Source of the DNA: UBA8438 sp963934795
GTDB taxonomy: Bacteria > Acidobacteriota > Vicinamibacteria > Vicinamibacterales > UBA8438
DNA length: 19,498 nucleotides
Direction: 5' to 3'
NCBI GenBank assembly: GCA_963934795.1
Contig: CAWWAF010000073.1
Coordinates: 1 to 19,498, forward strand
Made by a program: the position numbers and the translations under genes. Positions 1 to 6,259 of the stretch are shown here, in pieces (position 1 is the stretch's first letter; each line of letters starts with the position of its first letter). The notes beneath the pieces were generated by a model. The model worked only from the letters and a program-made list of their open reading frames with translations, had not been told where the DNA came from and searched no databases.

Positions 1-177
1 TCCGAGGCTCTCGACAATCCGTGCTTCAATCGACTGCGGGTAGGAATACGCCGATTCCCGGTAGGGACTGCAGCGTGACTCTGGGGCCACGCGAAGCCCA
101 TGCCACGTCTGCGCCTGCACCGGCACACCAATGGCGAGCGCGGTCAAGACGGTGACGGCAGCAACGAGTGGCTTCAT
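1..177 (-). CDS. Secreted protein, N-terminal fragment, probable HNH-nuclease-like family
   Basis: Only the first 59 codons are in the window; the gene runs off the left edge. The ATG at 177-175 follows an AGAGGAG ribosome-binding site about 6 nt upstream on the minus strand, which fixes the start. Residues 1-23 form a Sec signal peptide: Lys near the start, an Ala/Val/Leu core, and a VQAQ end with likely cleavage after Ala22. The mature start contains RVAPESRCSPY and YPQSIEARIVESLG. From memory, this pattern opens small secreted proteins annotated as HNH/GmrSD-like endonucleases, in which a DIEH-type catalytic segment follows further on. That segment lies outside the window, so nuclease activity is not shown here. 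It is separated by 93 bases from the upstream membrane-protein gene on the same strand. I am sure of a secreted protein gene, less sure of the family. Confidence 0.6.
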   Translation of the reverse strand, partial: MKPLVAAVTVLTALAIGVPVQAQTWHGLRVAPESRCSPYRESAYSYPQSIEARIVESLG

Positions 178-252
178 GCGGCGCTCCTCTATCTAATGCG
201 ATGTAGAAGACGATGCTACCGATAGCGGGTAGGATGTTCAATGCGAGGTTAG

Positions 253-270
253 CGCACCCAGCAAGGTGCG
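253..270 (-). other. Short hairpin directly after the stop codon of the membrane-protein gene
   Basis: CGCACC and GGTGCG form a 6-bp stem with a 6-nt loop, starting one base after the TGA of the 719-residue membrane-protein gene on the minus strand. No T-run follows, so it is not a standard intrinsic terminator. It might weakly attenuate read-through into the secreted-protein gene or protect a 3' end. Confidence 0.25.
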
Positions 271-2430
271 TCATTTCATCCGATCGACGACGTCCGTGAC
301 GTTGCCGAACAGGCGCACAATCTCCACCGCTCGCTCGCGCTCGGCGCCCGACGTGTCGTCGTCACAGAGGGAGACCACCGAATCGTACACGCCCACCTCG
401 ATGTGGAGCGGCCCTACAACCGGATCAATGTCGAATTGCCCCGTCACTGCCGTCCAGAGTTCGGCATCCGCTCGTCGATGGGCCGCGTCCCGGTCGTCAG
501 CTCTGGGACCGCAGCCCGAGTCTGAGATCGTGACGGTGGCCAGACGATCCGGAGCGGACACCCCTCTCGTCATCAACGGTAACTGTTGCAGAGTCGACGG
601 ATTGTACAGGCCGACGACCAGCCTGGCGTCTCGTGTCGATTCCGCCGACCGGGGAATCTCTACCGCGTAGGTGCCCAGAAACGAGCGACCCGGTGCCCAC
701 ACTGTCGTGTCGTAGCCGTTCGCAGTGAGGGTCGTCGTAGACTGCGAAATCGATTGCCCGTTGGGGCCGTTCAGGGCCATGAACACGCCATGCGGAATTT
801 CGGTAATGTTTCGCGGAAGCCACTGGACGGTGACTGACAACATCTCGCCTGGTTCCGCGTACACTTGGTGAACCCTGTAGTCGGTAATGGTGGCAATGCC
901 CTCCACATCGACCTCGACCGAGTTCATGCGGTTCAGATCGGCCGCGCTCGGAAGCGAAGGTGGTGGAAATCCCGTCACCGACAGCCCATAGAAGGCTGAA
1001 ACACAGCCGTTGACCCAGAATCCGGCATCCGAGCCAACAGTCTCCAGATTGGCAAAATTCTCGGGTGCCGGCAACCGGGCGGCACTGAGTCCTTGAGCGT
1101 TGGCCTGTCGTAGTTTCAGGTCGAAGATCTCCCAGGTACGAGCGTAGGCGTCGGCCTCCGCGCGCCAGGCGTGTATGCGCGTGGCGGTGTGGAGTGGCCA
1201 GATTATCGTCAGCAGCAGCGCCCCAACGAGCGGCAACCTCAATCGGACGACGTGTTCGTCCCTGATGTACACATGGGTACACTGCCCGACAAGGTAGCTC
1301 CATGTCGCCAACCCGCCGAACAAGACAGTTTGTGAGACCAGCAGCGACCGCACCGGTGGAAAGGAGGACGCCGCCCAGGCGGTTGGTGCAAAGGTGGCCG
1401 CCAACACGACTGCCGTCATGCAGGGGATGGCAATCAGCCAGGGCCCACGCGTCGCACTCGGGACACGGCTACGGTCGCGAGTGCGCTCTGAGCGCCCAAG
1501 CAGCCAGGCTAGCAACGCCGGGGTGAGTGCGGTCAAGACCAGGCTCCAGGGAGCGCGCACCGCGACGTCGGCCAGGTAATCTCGTGTGTAGCCCAGCGTC
1601 AACAGACCGGTTGTCACGACGTCGGGGGGGTCTGGAAACAGCCCCTGACGCACCATCGTACCCGGAGCCACCACCGTGATCACCACCGCGAGCAGCGTGC
1701 CGCCAAGTCCGGCATACAGCAACGGCATGACACGCGCTCTCCGTGGTTCCGGACTCAGCAATGCGCATGCCAGTGTTCCGAGCATGAGGCCTGTCGTTTG
1801 CGCAGCCATGTGGGTCTCCGAGAACAGACCGGCGCTCAGCGCGAGCACGCCGGCCAGGCCACAGGCGGCCGGCGACAATTGCCGCCCCGTGGCCTTGCGC
1901 AGTCGGCACGCCACGACACCCACGTAGGCAACCAGAAACAGCTGCGGTGCCATATAACGGAGAGCCCCATCCAGCCAGTAGACGGATTGCGGGACCATAT
2001 GTGGAGGACCGTCCAACAGAACCGCAAGTGTCAGTTCGGCGAGCACGACCGACACCAGCACCCGATCCCAACGACGCGTGGCCAGTGGCAATTGCCACAG
2101 GGTCCAAACCAGGAGGAGAGCCCAGCTGCTCAGTGCCAGGACTGGCCAAAACCGCACCATCGATGCCGGGAGGAGTCCGCCCAGCGATGCGAACAAGTCG
2201 AACAGAATGGACCCATGCCAGTTCAGATACCAGTATTCCACCGCCCCTCGGACGCCTTCCGCCCGGACCACGTTCGCCACGCAGTAGTCGTCGGCGAGAT
2301 ACCGATTGAACCGTCCGATGTCGGCATGGGCGAGTAGTGGAACCAGGAACGCCCCCGCCAGAATGACAAGCAGCGGAGTTCGGAGGTTTTCGAGGAAAGA
2401 AGGGCGATGCCCGGGCTTGGAAGTAAGCAC
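271..2430 (-). CDS. Polytopic membrane protein, DUF6056/GT-C-like, with BON-like C-terminus
   Basis: The protein has 719 residues and starts at a GTG (2430-2428) without a clear ribosome-binding site. About eleven hydrophobic segments lie between residues 17 and 412 (roughly 17-36, 91-115, 123-140, 160-176, 188-206, 211-228, 234-254, 296-312, 330-350, 363-385, 398-412). The first extracytoplasmic loop carries an acidic pair in ADDYC (Asp47-Asp48) and NWHGSILFD at 70-78, an arrangement typical of DUF6056 and GT-C lipid-sugar-dependent glycosyltransferases. Residues about 500-630 look like a beta-sandwich, with WAPGRSFLGTYAVEIP and LVVGLYNP, as seen at the C-termini of other membrane glycosyltransferases. 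Residues about 653-719 resemble a BON domain: alternating beta strands, then an AERERAVEIVRLFGNV helix and a VVDRM end. A transfer of sugars to periplasmic or surface acceptors is plausible, but substrate and activity are unknown. Its genes on either side are not obviously related. Confidence 0.72.
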   Translation of the reverse strand: MLTSKPGHRPSFLENLRTPLLVILAGAFLVPLLAHADIGRFNRYLADDYCVANVVRAEGVRGAVEYWYLNWHGSILFDLFASLGGLLPASMVRFWPVLALSSWALLLVWTLWQLPLATRRWDRVLVSVVLAELTLAVLLDGPPHMVPQSVYWLDGALRYMAPQLFLVAYVGVVACRLRKATGRQLSPAACGLAGVLALSAGLFSETHMAAQTTGLMLGTLACALLSPEPRRARVMPLLYAGLGGTLLAVVITVVAPGTMVRQGLFPDPPDVVTTGLLTLGYTRDYLADVAVRAPWSLVLTALTPALLAWLLGRSERTRDRSRVPSATRGPWLIAIPCMTAVVLAATFAPTAWAASSFPPVRSLLVSQTVLFGGLATWSYLVGQCTHVYIRDEHVVRLRLPLVGALLLTIIWPLHTATRIHAWRAEADAYARTWEIFDLKLRQANAQGLSAARLPAPENFANLETVGSDAGFWVNGCVSAFYGLSVTGFPPPSLPSAADLNRMNSVEVDVEGIATITDYRVHQVYAEPGEMLSVTVQWLPRNITEIPHGVFMALNGPNGQSISQSTTTLTANGYDTTVWAPGRSFLGTYAVEIPRSAESTRDARLVVGLYNPSTLQQLPLMTRGVSAPDRLATVTISDSGCGPRADDRDAAHRRADAELWTAVTGQFDIDPVVGPLHIEVGVYDSVVSLCDDDTSGAERERAVEIVRLFGNVTDVVDRMK

Positions 2431-2467
2431 AGGACTAGGGTAACCGCGTCGACCCAGGAAGGCCTAC

Positions 2468-2473
2468 AATATA
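2468..2473 (-). promoter_or_regulatory. Candidate -10 box for the membrane-protein gene
   Basis: TATATT on the minus strand (one mismatch to TATAAT) stands out in GC-rich sequence about 38 bases upstream of the GTG start at 2430. No convincing -35 hexamer lies at 16-18 bp, so this is only a candidate. Confidence 0.3.
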
Positions 2474-2640
2474 AGCCCCCGACAGGCGGTCAGGCCTCCC
2501 ACGTCGCACGGTCCAATCGGGCACCCGGAGGCTACAAGGCGAGCGCGGCAGGGTCGCGCCCAGGGGGAGGGGTTGCGCGGGTCCGCGACATTGGCACAGG
2601 GGGGCCAAGAACGTGTCACGCTGTTACCTATGCGTTACCT

Positions 2641-2679
2641 GAAACACAAAAACAGGCTCCTCTGGGGGGAGGAACCTGT
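2641..2679 (-). terminator. Intrinsic terminator downstream of tRNA-Pro
   Basis: On the minus strand, ACAGGTTCCTC and GAGGAGCCTGT form an 11-bp stem with one G-U pair and a CCCCCA loop (hairpin 2652-2679). It is followed by a T-rich tract ending TTTTTGTGTTT. It lies 19 bases beyond the CCA end of the tRNA and would end a der-merR-tRNA transcript as well. Read on the plus strand, the G-U becomes a C-A mismatch and no T-run follows, so it works in one direction only. Confidence 0.85.
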
Positions 2680-2698
2680 CGTAATACCCTATGAAATA

Positions 2699-2775
2699 TG
2701 GTCGGGATGACTGGATTCGAACCAGCGACCCCCTGACCCCCAGTCAGGTGCGCTACCAAACTGCGCCACATCCCG
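2699..2775 (-). tRNA. tRNA-Pro (anticodon GGG)
   Basis: A complete 77-nt cloverleaf can be drawn. The acceptor stem is CGGGATG/CATCCCG, the D-stem GCGC/GCGC with an AGTTTGGTA loop, the anticodon stem CCTGA/TCAGG with loop CTGGGGG, and the T-arm GCTGG-TTCGAAT-CCAGT. The anticodon GGG sits at 2741-2739 and reads CCC and CCU proline codons. Discriminator A and an encoded CCA (2701-2699) complete the 3' end. No intron is present. It lies 89 bases downstream of merR on the same strand with no obvious promoter of its own, so co-transcription with der-merR and release by processing is likely. Confidence 0.97.
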
Positions 2776-2793
2776 ACGCGAAACACTCTCTCA

Positions 2794-2836
2794 ATCACGG
2801 ACTGAGCCCTGGCGGCTCGGTTGGGGGACCCGTGAT
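2794..2836 (-). other. Nested inverted repeat between merR and tRNA-Pro
   Basis: An outer stem ATCACGG/CCGTGAT (2794-2800 with 2830-2836) encloses an inner stem GAGCC/GGCTC (2804-2808 with 2814-2818). No T-run follows in either direction. It could be an RNA processing or stability structure separating the merR message from the tRNA precursor, or a weak factor-dependent terminator. The structure is visible; its role is guesswork. Confidence 0.35.
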
Positions 2837-2864
2837 CGCGCTACACCCGTCGTTCTTGGGCTGA

Positions 2865-3380
2865 CTAGGCCTCTCGGCTGCGCTTCCGAGACTTCTTCTC
2901 TGACGTTCCATCTGCCTGGGCGCTCTCGGATGCGCCCGAGGCGTTGGCGTCGTTGCCCGGCTCCGAGAGCATCTCTAGCAGTGACCGGAGCCCAGACTTG
3001 ACCACCTCGACCTGTGCCCGGGCCTCCCCGCTGTCGGTGTCAAACAGCAGCAGGTCGGATTCGTCACTGTCTGGAGTCTCTTTGGCCAGCTTCCGTCGCG
3101 CGGCTCCGAGCGTGAGCCCCTCGCCGACGATTAACTCTTTGATGCGTATGACCTTGTCGACGTCCGCTTGGCGGTACAGCCGTGTCCGCCCGTTCTTCTG
3201 CGGCACCCCCAGATCCGGAAACTCGGCTTCCCAGGTCCGGAGCACATACGGTTGCAACTCCACCATCGAGCAGACGTCGGCGGCTTTGTAGGCCTTGCGC
3301 TTCGGAATCTTGACCGGTGTCATCATCGCCGAGCAGTGATCTTGGCGATTATACACCGTGGGCTGACCACCCTCGGTCAT
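2865..3380 (-). CDS. MerR-family DNA-binding regulator
   Basis: With the start at 3380 the product has 171 residues. Residues about 29-97 form a MerR-type winged helix-turn-helix: AYKAADVCSMVEL, then LRTWEAEFP, and a wing with GRTRLYRQADVDKVIRIK. A short segment, LIVGEGLTLGAARRKL, follows. The C-terminal third is acidic and then Lys/Arg-rich (KKSRKRSREA) and lacks an effector domain or metal-binding cysteines, so it is not a classic metal or drug sensor. The ATG at 3380 overlaps the der stop as ATGA and has AAGG upstream, which favours translational coupling. Two later in-frame ATGs (3326, 3323) lie just below a TATAAT box and match where the conserved domain begins. Either start is possible. 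Target genes cannot be told; the nearby HU gene and der are candidates by position only. Confidence 0.85.
   Translation of the reverse strand: MTEGGQPTVYNRQDHCSAMMTPVKIPKRKAYKAADVCSMVELQPYVLRTWEAEFPDLGVPQKNGRTRLYRQADVDKVIRIKELIVGEGLTLGAARRKLAKETPDSDESDLLLFDTDSGEARAQVEVVKSGLRSLLEMLSEPGNDANASGASESAQADGTSEKKSRKRSREA
3348..3353 (-). promoter_or_regulatory. Candidate -10 box (TATAAT) inside the 5' end of merR
   Basis: A perfect TATAAT on the minus strand lies 22 bases upstream of the ATGATG pair at 3326-3321. Transcription starting near 3341 would give a roughly 15-nt leader for the shorter MerR form and would skip the start at 3380. No good TTGACA-like hexamer is seen at 16-18 bp upstream, so strength is uncertain. 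Confidence 0.4.
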
Positions 3381-4753
3381 CGGCCACGCACCTTGAGGCG
3401 AATCGGTGTGCCGGCGAAGCCGAACGCATCCCGCAACCGGTTCTTCAGAAACCGCTCATACGAGAAGTGCAACCGCTCTCCGCGGGTGGTGAAGAGCGTG
3501 AAAATCGGGGGCGCGGTCCCACTTTGCACCGCGTATTTGATTTTGATACTCCCCTTGCCCTCTCCGGCCGGCGCGTGCTGCCGCACCGCCGCTTCCATCA
3601 TGCGATTCAGCTCGGCGGTGGACACCTCGCGTCGGCGGGCCTCGCCCACCGCATCGACTCGTTCGAGGAGGCGAGCGGTCCGTTCACCGGTCAGGGCCGA
3701 GATGTGCACGATGGGCGCATAGTCGGCGAACTTGAGTGCCTCGCGCGCATCCAGGTCGAATTCTTTCGCGAAGGTCCCCTCTTGGCCACGTACGAGGTCC
3801 CACTTATTGGCGGCGATCACAAGACCGCAGCCGGCAGCCTCGGCTTCGCCGGCGATGGCGGCGTCACGCCGGGTGACGCCCACGGAGGCGTCGATGACGA
3901 GAACCGAGACGTCCGCCTTGTCCATCGCATGTCGAGCGCGCACCACGCTCACGGCTTCCACCTGCCCGCCCTGGGCGACCTTGCCGGGCCGCCGGATACC
4001 GGCCGTATCGACGACCCGGAGCTCGCGGTGGTGCCAGCGGACGACTTCGTCCACCGCGTCGCGGGTCGTGCCCGGCACGGGGCTGACCATGACCCGATCT
4101 CCGCCGACCAACCGGTTCACCAGCGATGACTTCCCCACGTTCGGGCGGCCCACGATCGCGATGCGTGTCTCGGAGGCGACCGGCGCGGCATCGTCGGGCT
4201 CCGTCACGGTCACGGGCGCCGTTGCGTGGTCTGGTCCCGGCGGCAGTCGGCTGACGACCTCATCGAGGAGATCACCAATGCCGAGCCCGTGCTCAGCCGC
4301 AATCTCGACAATCGGTTCGAACCCGAAGCGATGAAATTCCGGCATCCGGTCGCGGGCGCGACGGTTGTCGGTCTTGTTGACGGCGACGATGACGGGCACG
4401 CCCAGCCGGCGCAAGTCGGCCGCCACCTCGTCGTCGGCCGGCACCGGCCCCTCTGGACCATCGACAACGAACACCAGCAGGTCCACACCGGCGGCAGCCC
4501 GGAGGACGCGTTCGGCGACGGCGTCTTGCATGGGGTCGAGACTGGCCCCGATCACTCCCCCGGTATCGACGAGGGAGAAGACGCGGCCCTGCCACTCGAC
4601 GGCACCGCCCAGCACGTCACGGGTAGTTCCGGCGACGGAGGTGACGATGGCGCCCCGGGTGCCGGTGAGCCGATTGAAGAGCGTGGACTTGCCGACGTTG
4701 GGTCGTCCCACAAGGGCGACTTGGCCGTGCGGTTGTGTTGTAGGGCGTGTCAT
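3377..4753 (-). CDS. der: Ribosome-biogenesis GTPase Der (EngA)
   Basis: Der is an essential tandem GTPase that helps mature the 50S ribosomal subunit in the cytoplasm. The 458-residue protein has the full family layout. The first G domain has GRPNVGKST (16-24), TTRD (43-46), DTGG (63-66) and NKTD (126-129). The second has GRPNVGKSS (202-210), TTRD (229-232), DTAG (249-252) and NKWD (316-319). A KH-like C-terminal domain covers about 370-458. The linker between G domains is acidic and a little longer than usual. The ATG at 4753 has only a weak AGG close by. It is divergent from the HU gene across an 89-base gap and overlaps merR by 4 bp. All GTP-binding residues are intact, so it should be active. 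Confidence 0.98.
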   Translation of the reverse strand: MTRPTTQPHGQVALVGRPNVGKSTLFNRLTGTRGAIVTSVAGTTRDVLGGAVEWQGRVFSLVDTGGVIGASLDPMQDAVAERVLRAAAGVDLLVFVVDGPEGPVPADDEVAADLRRLGVPVIVAVNKTDNRRARDRMPEFHRFGFEPIVEIAAEHGLGIGDLLDEVVSRLPPGPDHATAPVTVTEPDDAAPVASETRIAIVGRPNVGKSSLVNRLVGGDRVMVSPVPGTTRDAVDEVVRWHHRELRVVDTAGIRRPGKVAQGGQVEAVSVVRARHAMDKADVSVLVIDASVGVTRRDAAIAGEAEAAGCGLVIAANKWDLVRGQEGTFAKEFDLDAREALKFADYAPIVHISALTGERTARLLERVDAVGEARRREVSTAELNRMMEAAVRQHAPAGEGKGSIKIKYAVQSGTAPPIFTLFTTRGERLHFSYERFLKNRLRDAFGFAGTPIRLKVRGR

Positions 4754-4785
4754 ACCTGAATCGTTGTGCTGACGGGGCTGCTTGC

Positions 4786-4815
4786 TTGACAGCCGTAAGT
4801 GCCAGTATCTATGAT
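4786..4815 (+). promoter_or_regulatory. Sigma-70-type promoter of the HU-family gene
   Basis: A perfect -35 TTGACA (4786-4791), an 18-bp spacer and TATGAT (4810-4815, one mismatch) lie upstream of the HU-family gene. The start of transcription would fall near 4822, giving a leader of about 20 nt that carries the GGAG ribosome-binding site at 4830-4833. Confidence 0.8.
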
Positions 4816-4820
4816 GCTTA

Positions 4821-4830
4821 CAGACGTCTG
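4821..4830. promoter_or_regulatory. Perfect 10-bp palindrome at the HU-gene transcription start
   Basis: CAGACGTCTG is a perfect palindrome covering the predicted +1 of the HU promoter and ending just before the ribosome-binding site. This position would suit a repressor operator. A palindrome this short also arises by chance in a window of this size, so function is not established. Confidence 0.3.
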
Positions 4831-4842
4831 GAGCCGAACTGC

Positions 4843-5115
4843 ATGATCAAGGTCGACATTGTCAACGAAGTCTCCAAACTCGCCGATATCACCAAAGTCA
4901 AAGCCGAAGTGGCCGTCGACGCGGTGTTCGATGCGATGCGGATGTCGATGCAACGGGGCGAACGGATCGAGCTGCGCGGATTCGGCGTGTTTCAAGTTAA
5001 GCCCCGGAAGCGTGGCATCGGCCGCAATCCACGGACCGGCAAAGAAGTACGCATTCCCCCTGGTCGCACCATCCGTTTCAAGCCGGGCAAAGACCTGCAG
5101 GACATCGGCGGTTAA
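4843..5115 (+). CDS. HU/IHF-family nucleoid DNA-binding protein
   Basis: The 90-residue product has the usual length of bacterial HU and IHF subunits, which bend DNA in the nucleoid. The N-terminal helices carry MIKVDIVNEVSKLADI. The body holds IELRGFGVFQVKPRK, followed by the DNA-binding arm RNPRTGKEVRIPPGRTIRF and the closing FKPGKDL. The arm proline that intercalates into DNA corresponds to the P of RNP. An in-frame extension back to 4747 was rejected because the promoter and the GGAG at 4830-4833, 9 nt before the ATG, fix the start at 4843. Whether it acts as a homodimeric HU or as an IHF-like subunit cannot be told from one gene. Confidence 0.95.
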   Translation: MIKVDIVNEVSKLADITKVKAEVAVDAVFDAMRMSMQRGERIELRGFGVFQVKPRKRGIGRNPRTGKEVRIPPGRTIRFKPGKDLQDIGG

Positions 5116-5162
5116 CACCGGCCAGTCCGCCCGCGCGTTCTCAGAACTACGGTTCGCCTCAC

Positions 5163-6152
5163 GTGGATCACTCCAGTCCTCCCCCCTCAACGCCGGATCC
5201 CATCTGGGTGCCGGCGCCCCGCGAGGACGCGCCGCTGGCTCGCCCGGTCTTCACCCCACCGATCGTGCCGGCCCGGCGTCAGGATCGCCCCTGGGTCAAT
5301 CTGCTGCTGCTCCTGGCCACCATCGGTAGCACGACCTACTTTGGCAGCTGGCATTATCAGGGGTTCGTCACCGACTTCGATGGTGTGGTGCACAGTCAGG
5401 TCTCGCTCTGGCACGGCCTCTGGTACAGCGCGACCATTCTGGGTATTCTGGGCTGTCACGAGCTGGGTCACTATTTCGCGTGCCGATATTATCGCGTCGA
5501 TGCGTCGCTTCCCTATTTTCTCCCGGCGCCATTGCTCACGGGCACGCTGGGCGCGTTCATCCGTATCCGTCAGCCCATCCCGACGAAACGGATGCTGTTC
5601 GATATCGGCGTGGCGGGGCCCATCGCCGGCTTCGTGGTGGCGGTGCCGGCGTTGTTCATTGGCATGAGCCTGTCTCGCGTGCTGCCCCTGCCGGACGAAT
5701 TTGTCGGCTACTCGTTGGGTGAGCCACTGCTGTTTCGCCTGGCCGCCTGGCTCGTCTGGGGCGAGGTGCCCGACGGATATTCGCTGAACCTTCACCCGAT
5801 GGCCTTTGCGGCCTGGTTCGGCCTGTTGGCGACGGCGCTCAATCTGTTTCCCATTGGACAACTTGATGGCGGGCACATCTCGTATGCCACGCTCGGTTCG
5901 CGCTCGACACTGGTGACCATCGCGGCGGCCGGCGTCGTCATGCTGCTCACCTTTGTCTCGGCCAGCTGGATCGCATGGGCCGTCCTGATGGCGATCATGA
6001 TGTTCACGATGGGACCGCGTCATCCGCGCACGCTGGATCACCACATTCCGCTCGACCGCACCCGCGTCTGGATCGCGGTCGGCGCGCTGGTCATGTTCAT
6101 CGTGTGCTTCACGCCGGCCCCACTCGAATTGACCGGCCCGCTGCTCGAGTAA
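5163..6152 (+). CDS. Site-2-type intramembrane metalloprotease (peptidase M50)
   Basis: The 329-residue membrane protein carries both zinc-site motifs of the site-2 protease family: HELGH at 99-103, whose histidines bind zinc and whose glutamate is catalytic, and NLFPIGQLDGGH at 227-238, whose Asp235 is the third ligand. GVAGPIAGF (149-157) is also typical. About six to seven hydrophobic segments follow a proline-rich N-terminal tail of about 40 residues. Such enzymes cut single-pass membrane proteins, often anti-sigma factors; the substrate is unknown here, and no PDZ domain or adjacent anti-sigma gene is present. The start is the GTG at 5163, chosen as the first usable start after the HU gene, but it lacks a clear ribosome-binding site, so a start some codons downstream is possible. 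It lies 47 bases after HU and may share its promoter. Confidence 0.9.
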   Translation: MDHSSPPPSTPDPIWVPAPREDAPLARPVFTPPIVPARRQDRPWVNLLLLLATIGSTTYFGSWHYQGFVTDFDGVVHSQVSLWHGLWYSATILGILGCHELGHYFACRYYRVDASLPYFLPAPLLTGTLGAFIRIRQPIPTKRMLFDIGVAGPIAGFVVAVPALFIGMSLSRVLPLPDEFVGYSLGEPLLFRLAAWLVWGEVPDGYSLNLHPMAFAAWFGLLATALNLFPIGQLDGGHISYATLGSRSTLVTIAAAGVVMLLTFVSASWIAWAVLMAIMMFTMGPRHPRTLDHHIPLDRTRVWIAVGALVMFIVCFTPAPLELTGPLLE

Positions 6153-6259
6153 GCGCTGAATCGGCGCTAAATAGCCACACGCCTGGTCCAGGCCCGCAGT
6201 CGTCGCGGCACGTGTGCTCAACACCGTTGCATCTGCTTCGAAGCGCGTCCCATCCACCA

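Noticed and set aside
2407..2694. A 95-codon plus-strand frame in the gap between the membrane-protein gene and tRNA-Pro
   Set aside because: No ribosome-binding site, low-complexity Gly/Arg/Ser product, and it runs through the terminator hairpin; I see no gene in 2431-2640.
6152..6244. Small inverted repeats in the convergent gap (AGCGC/GCGCT at 6152-6168, GCCTGG-T-CCAGGC at 6181-6193, GCTTCGAAGC at 6235-6244)
   Set aside because: None is followed by a T-run on either strand and stems are short, so I do not call a terminator for the M50 gene or priA.
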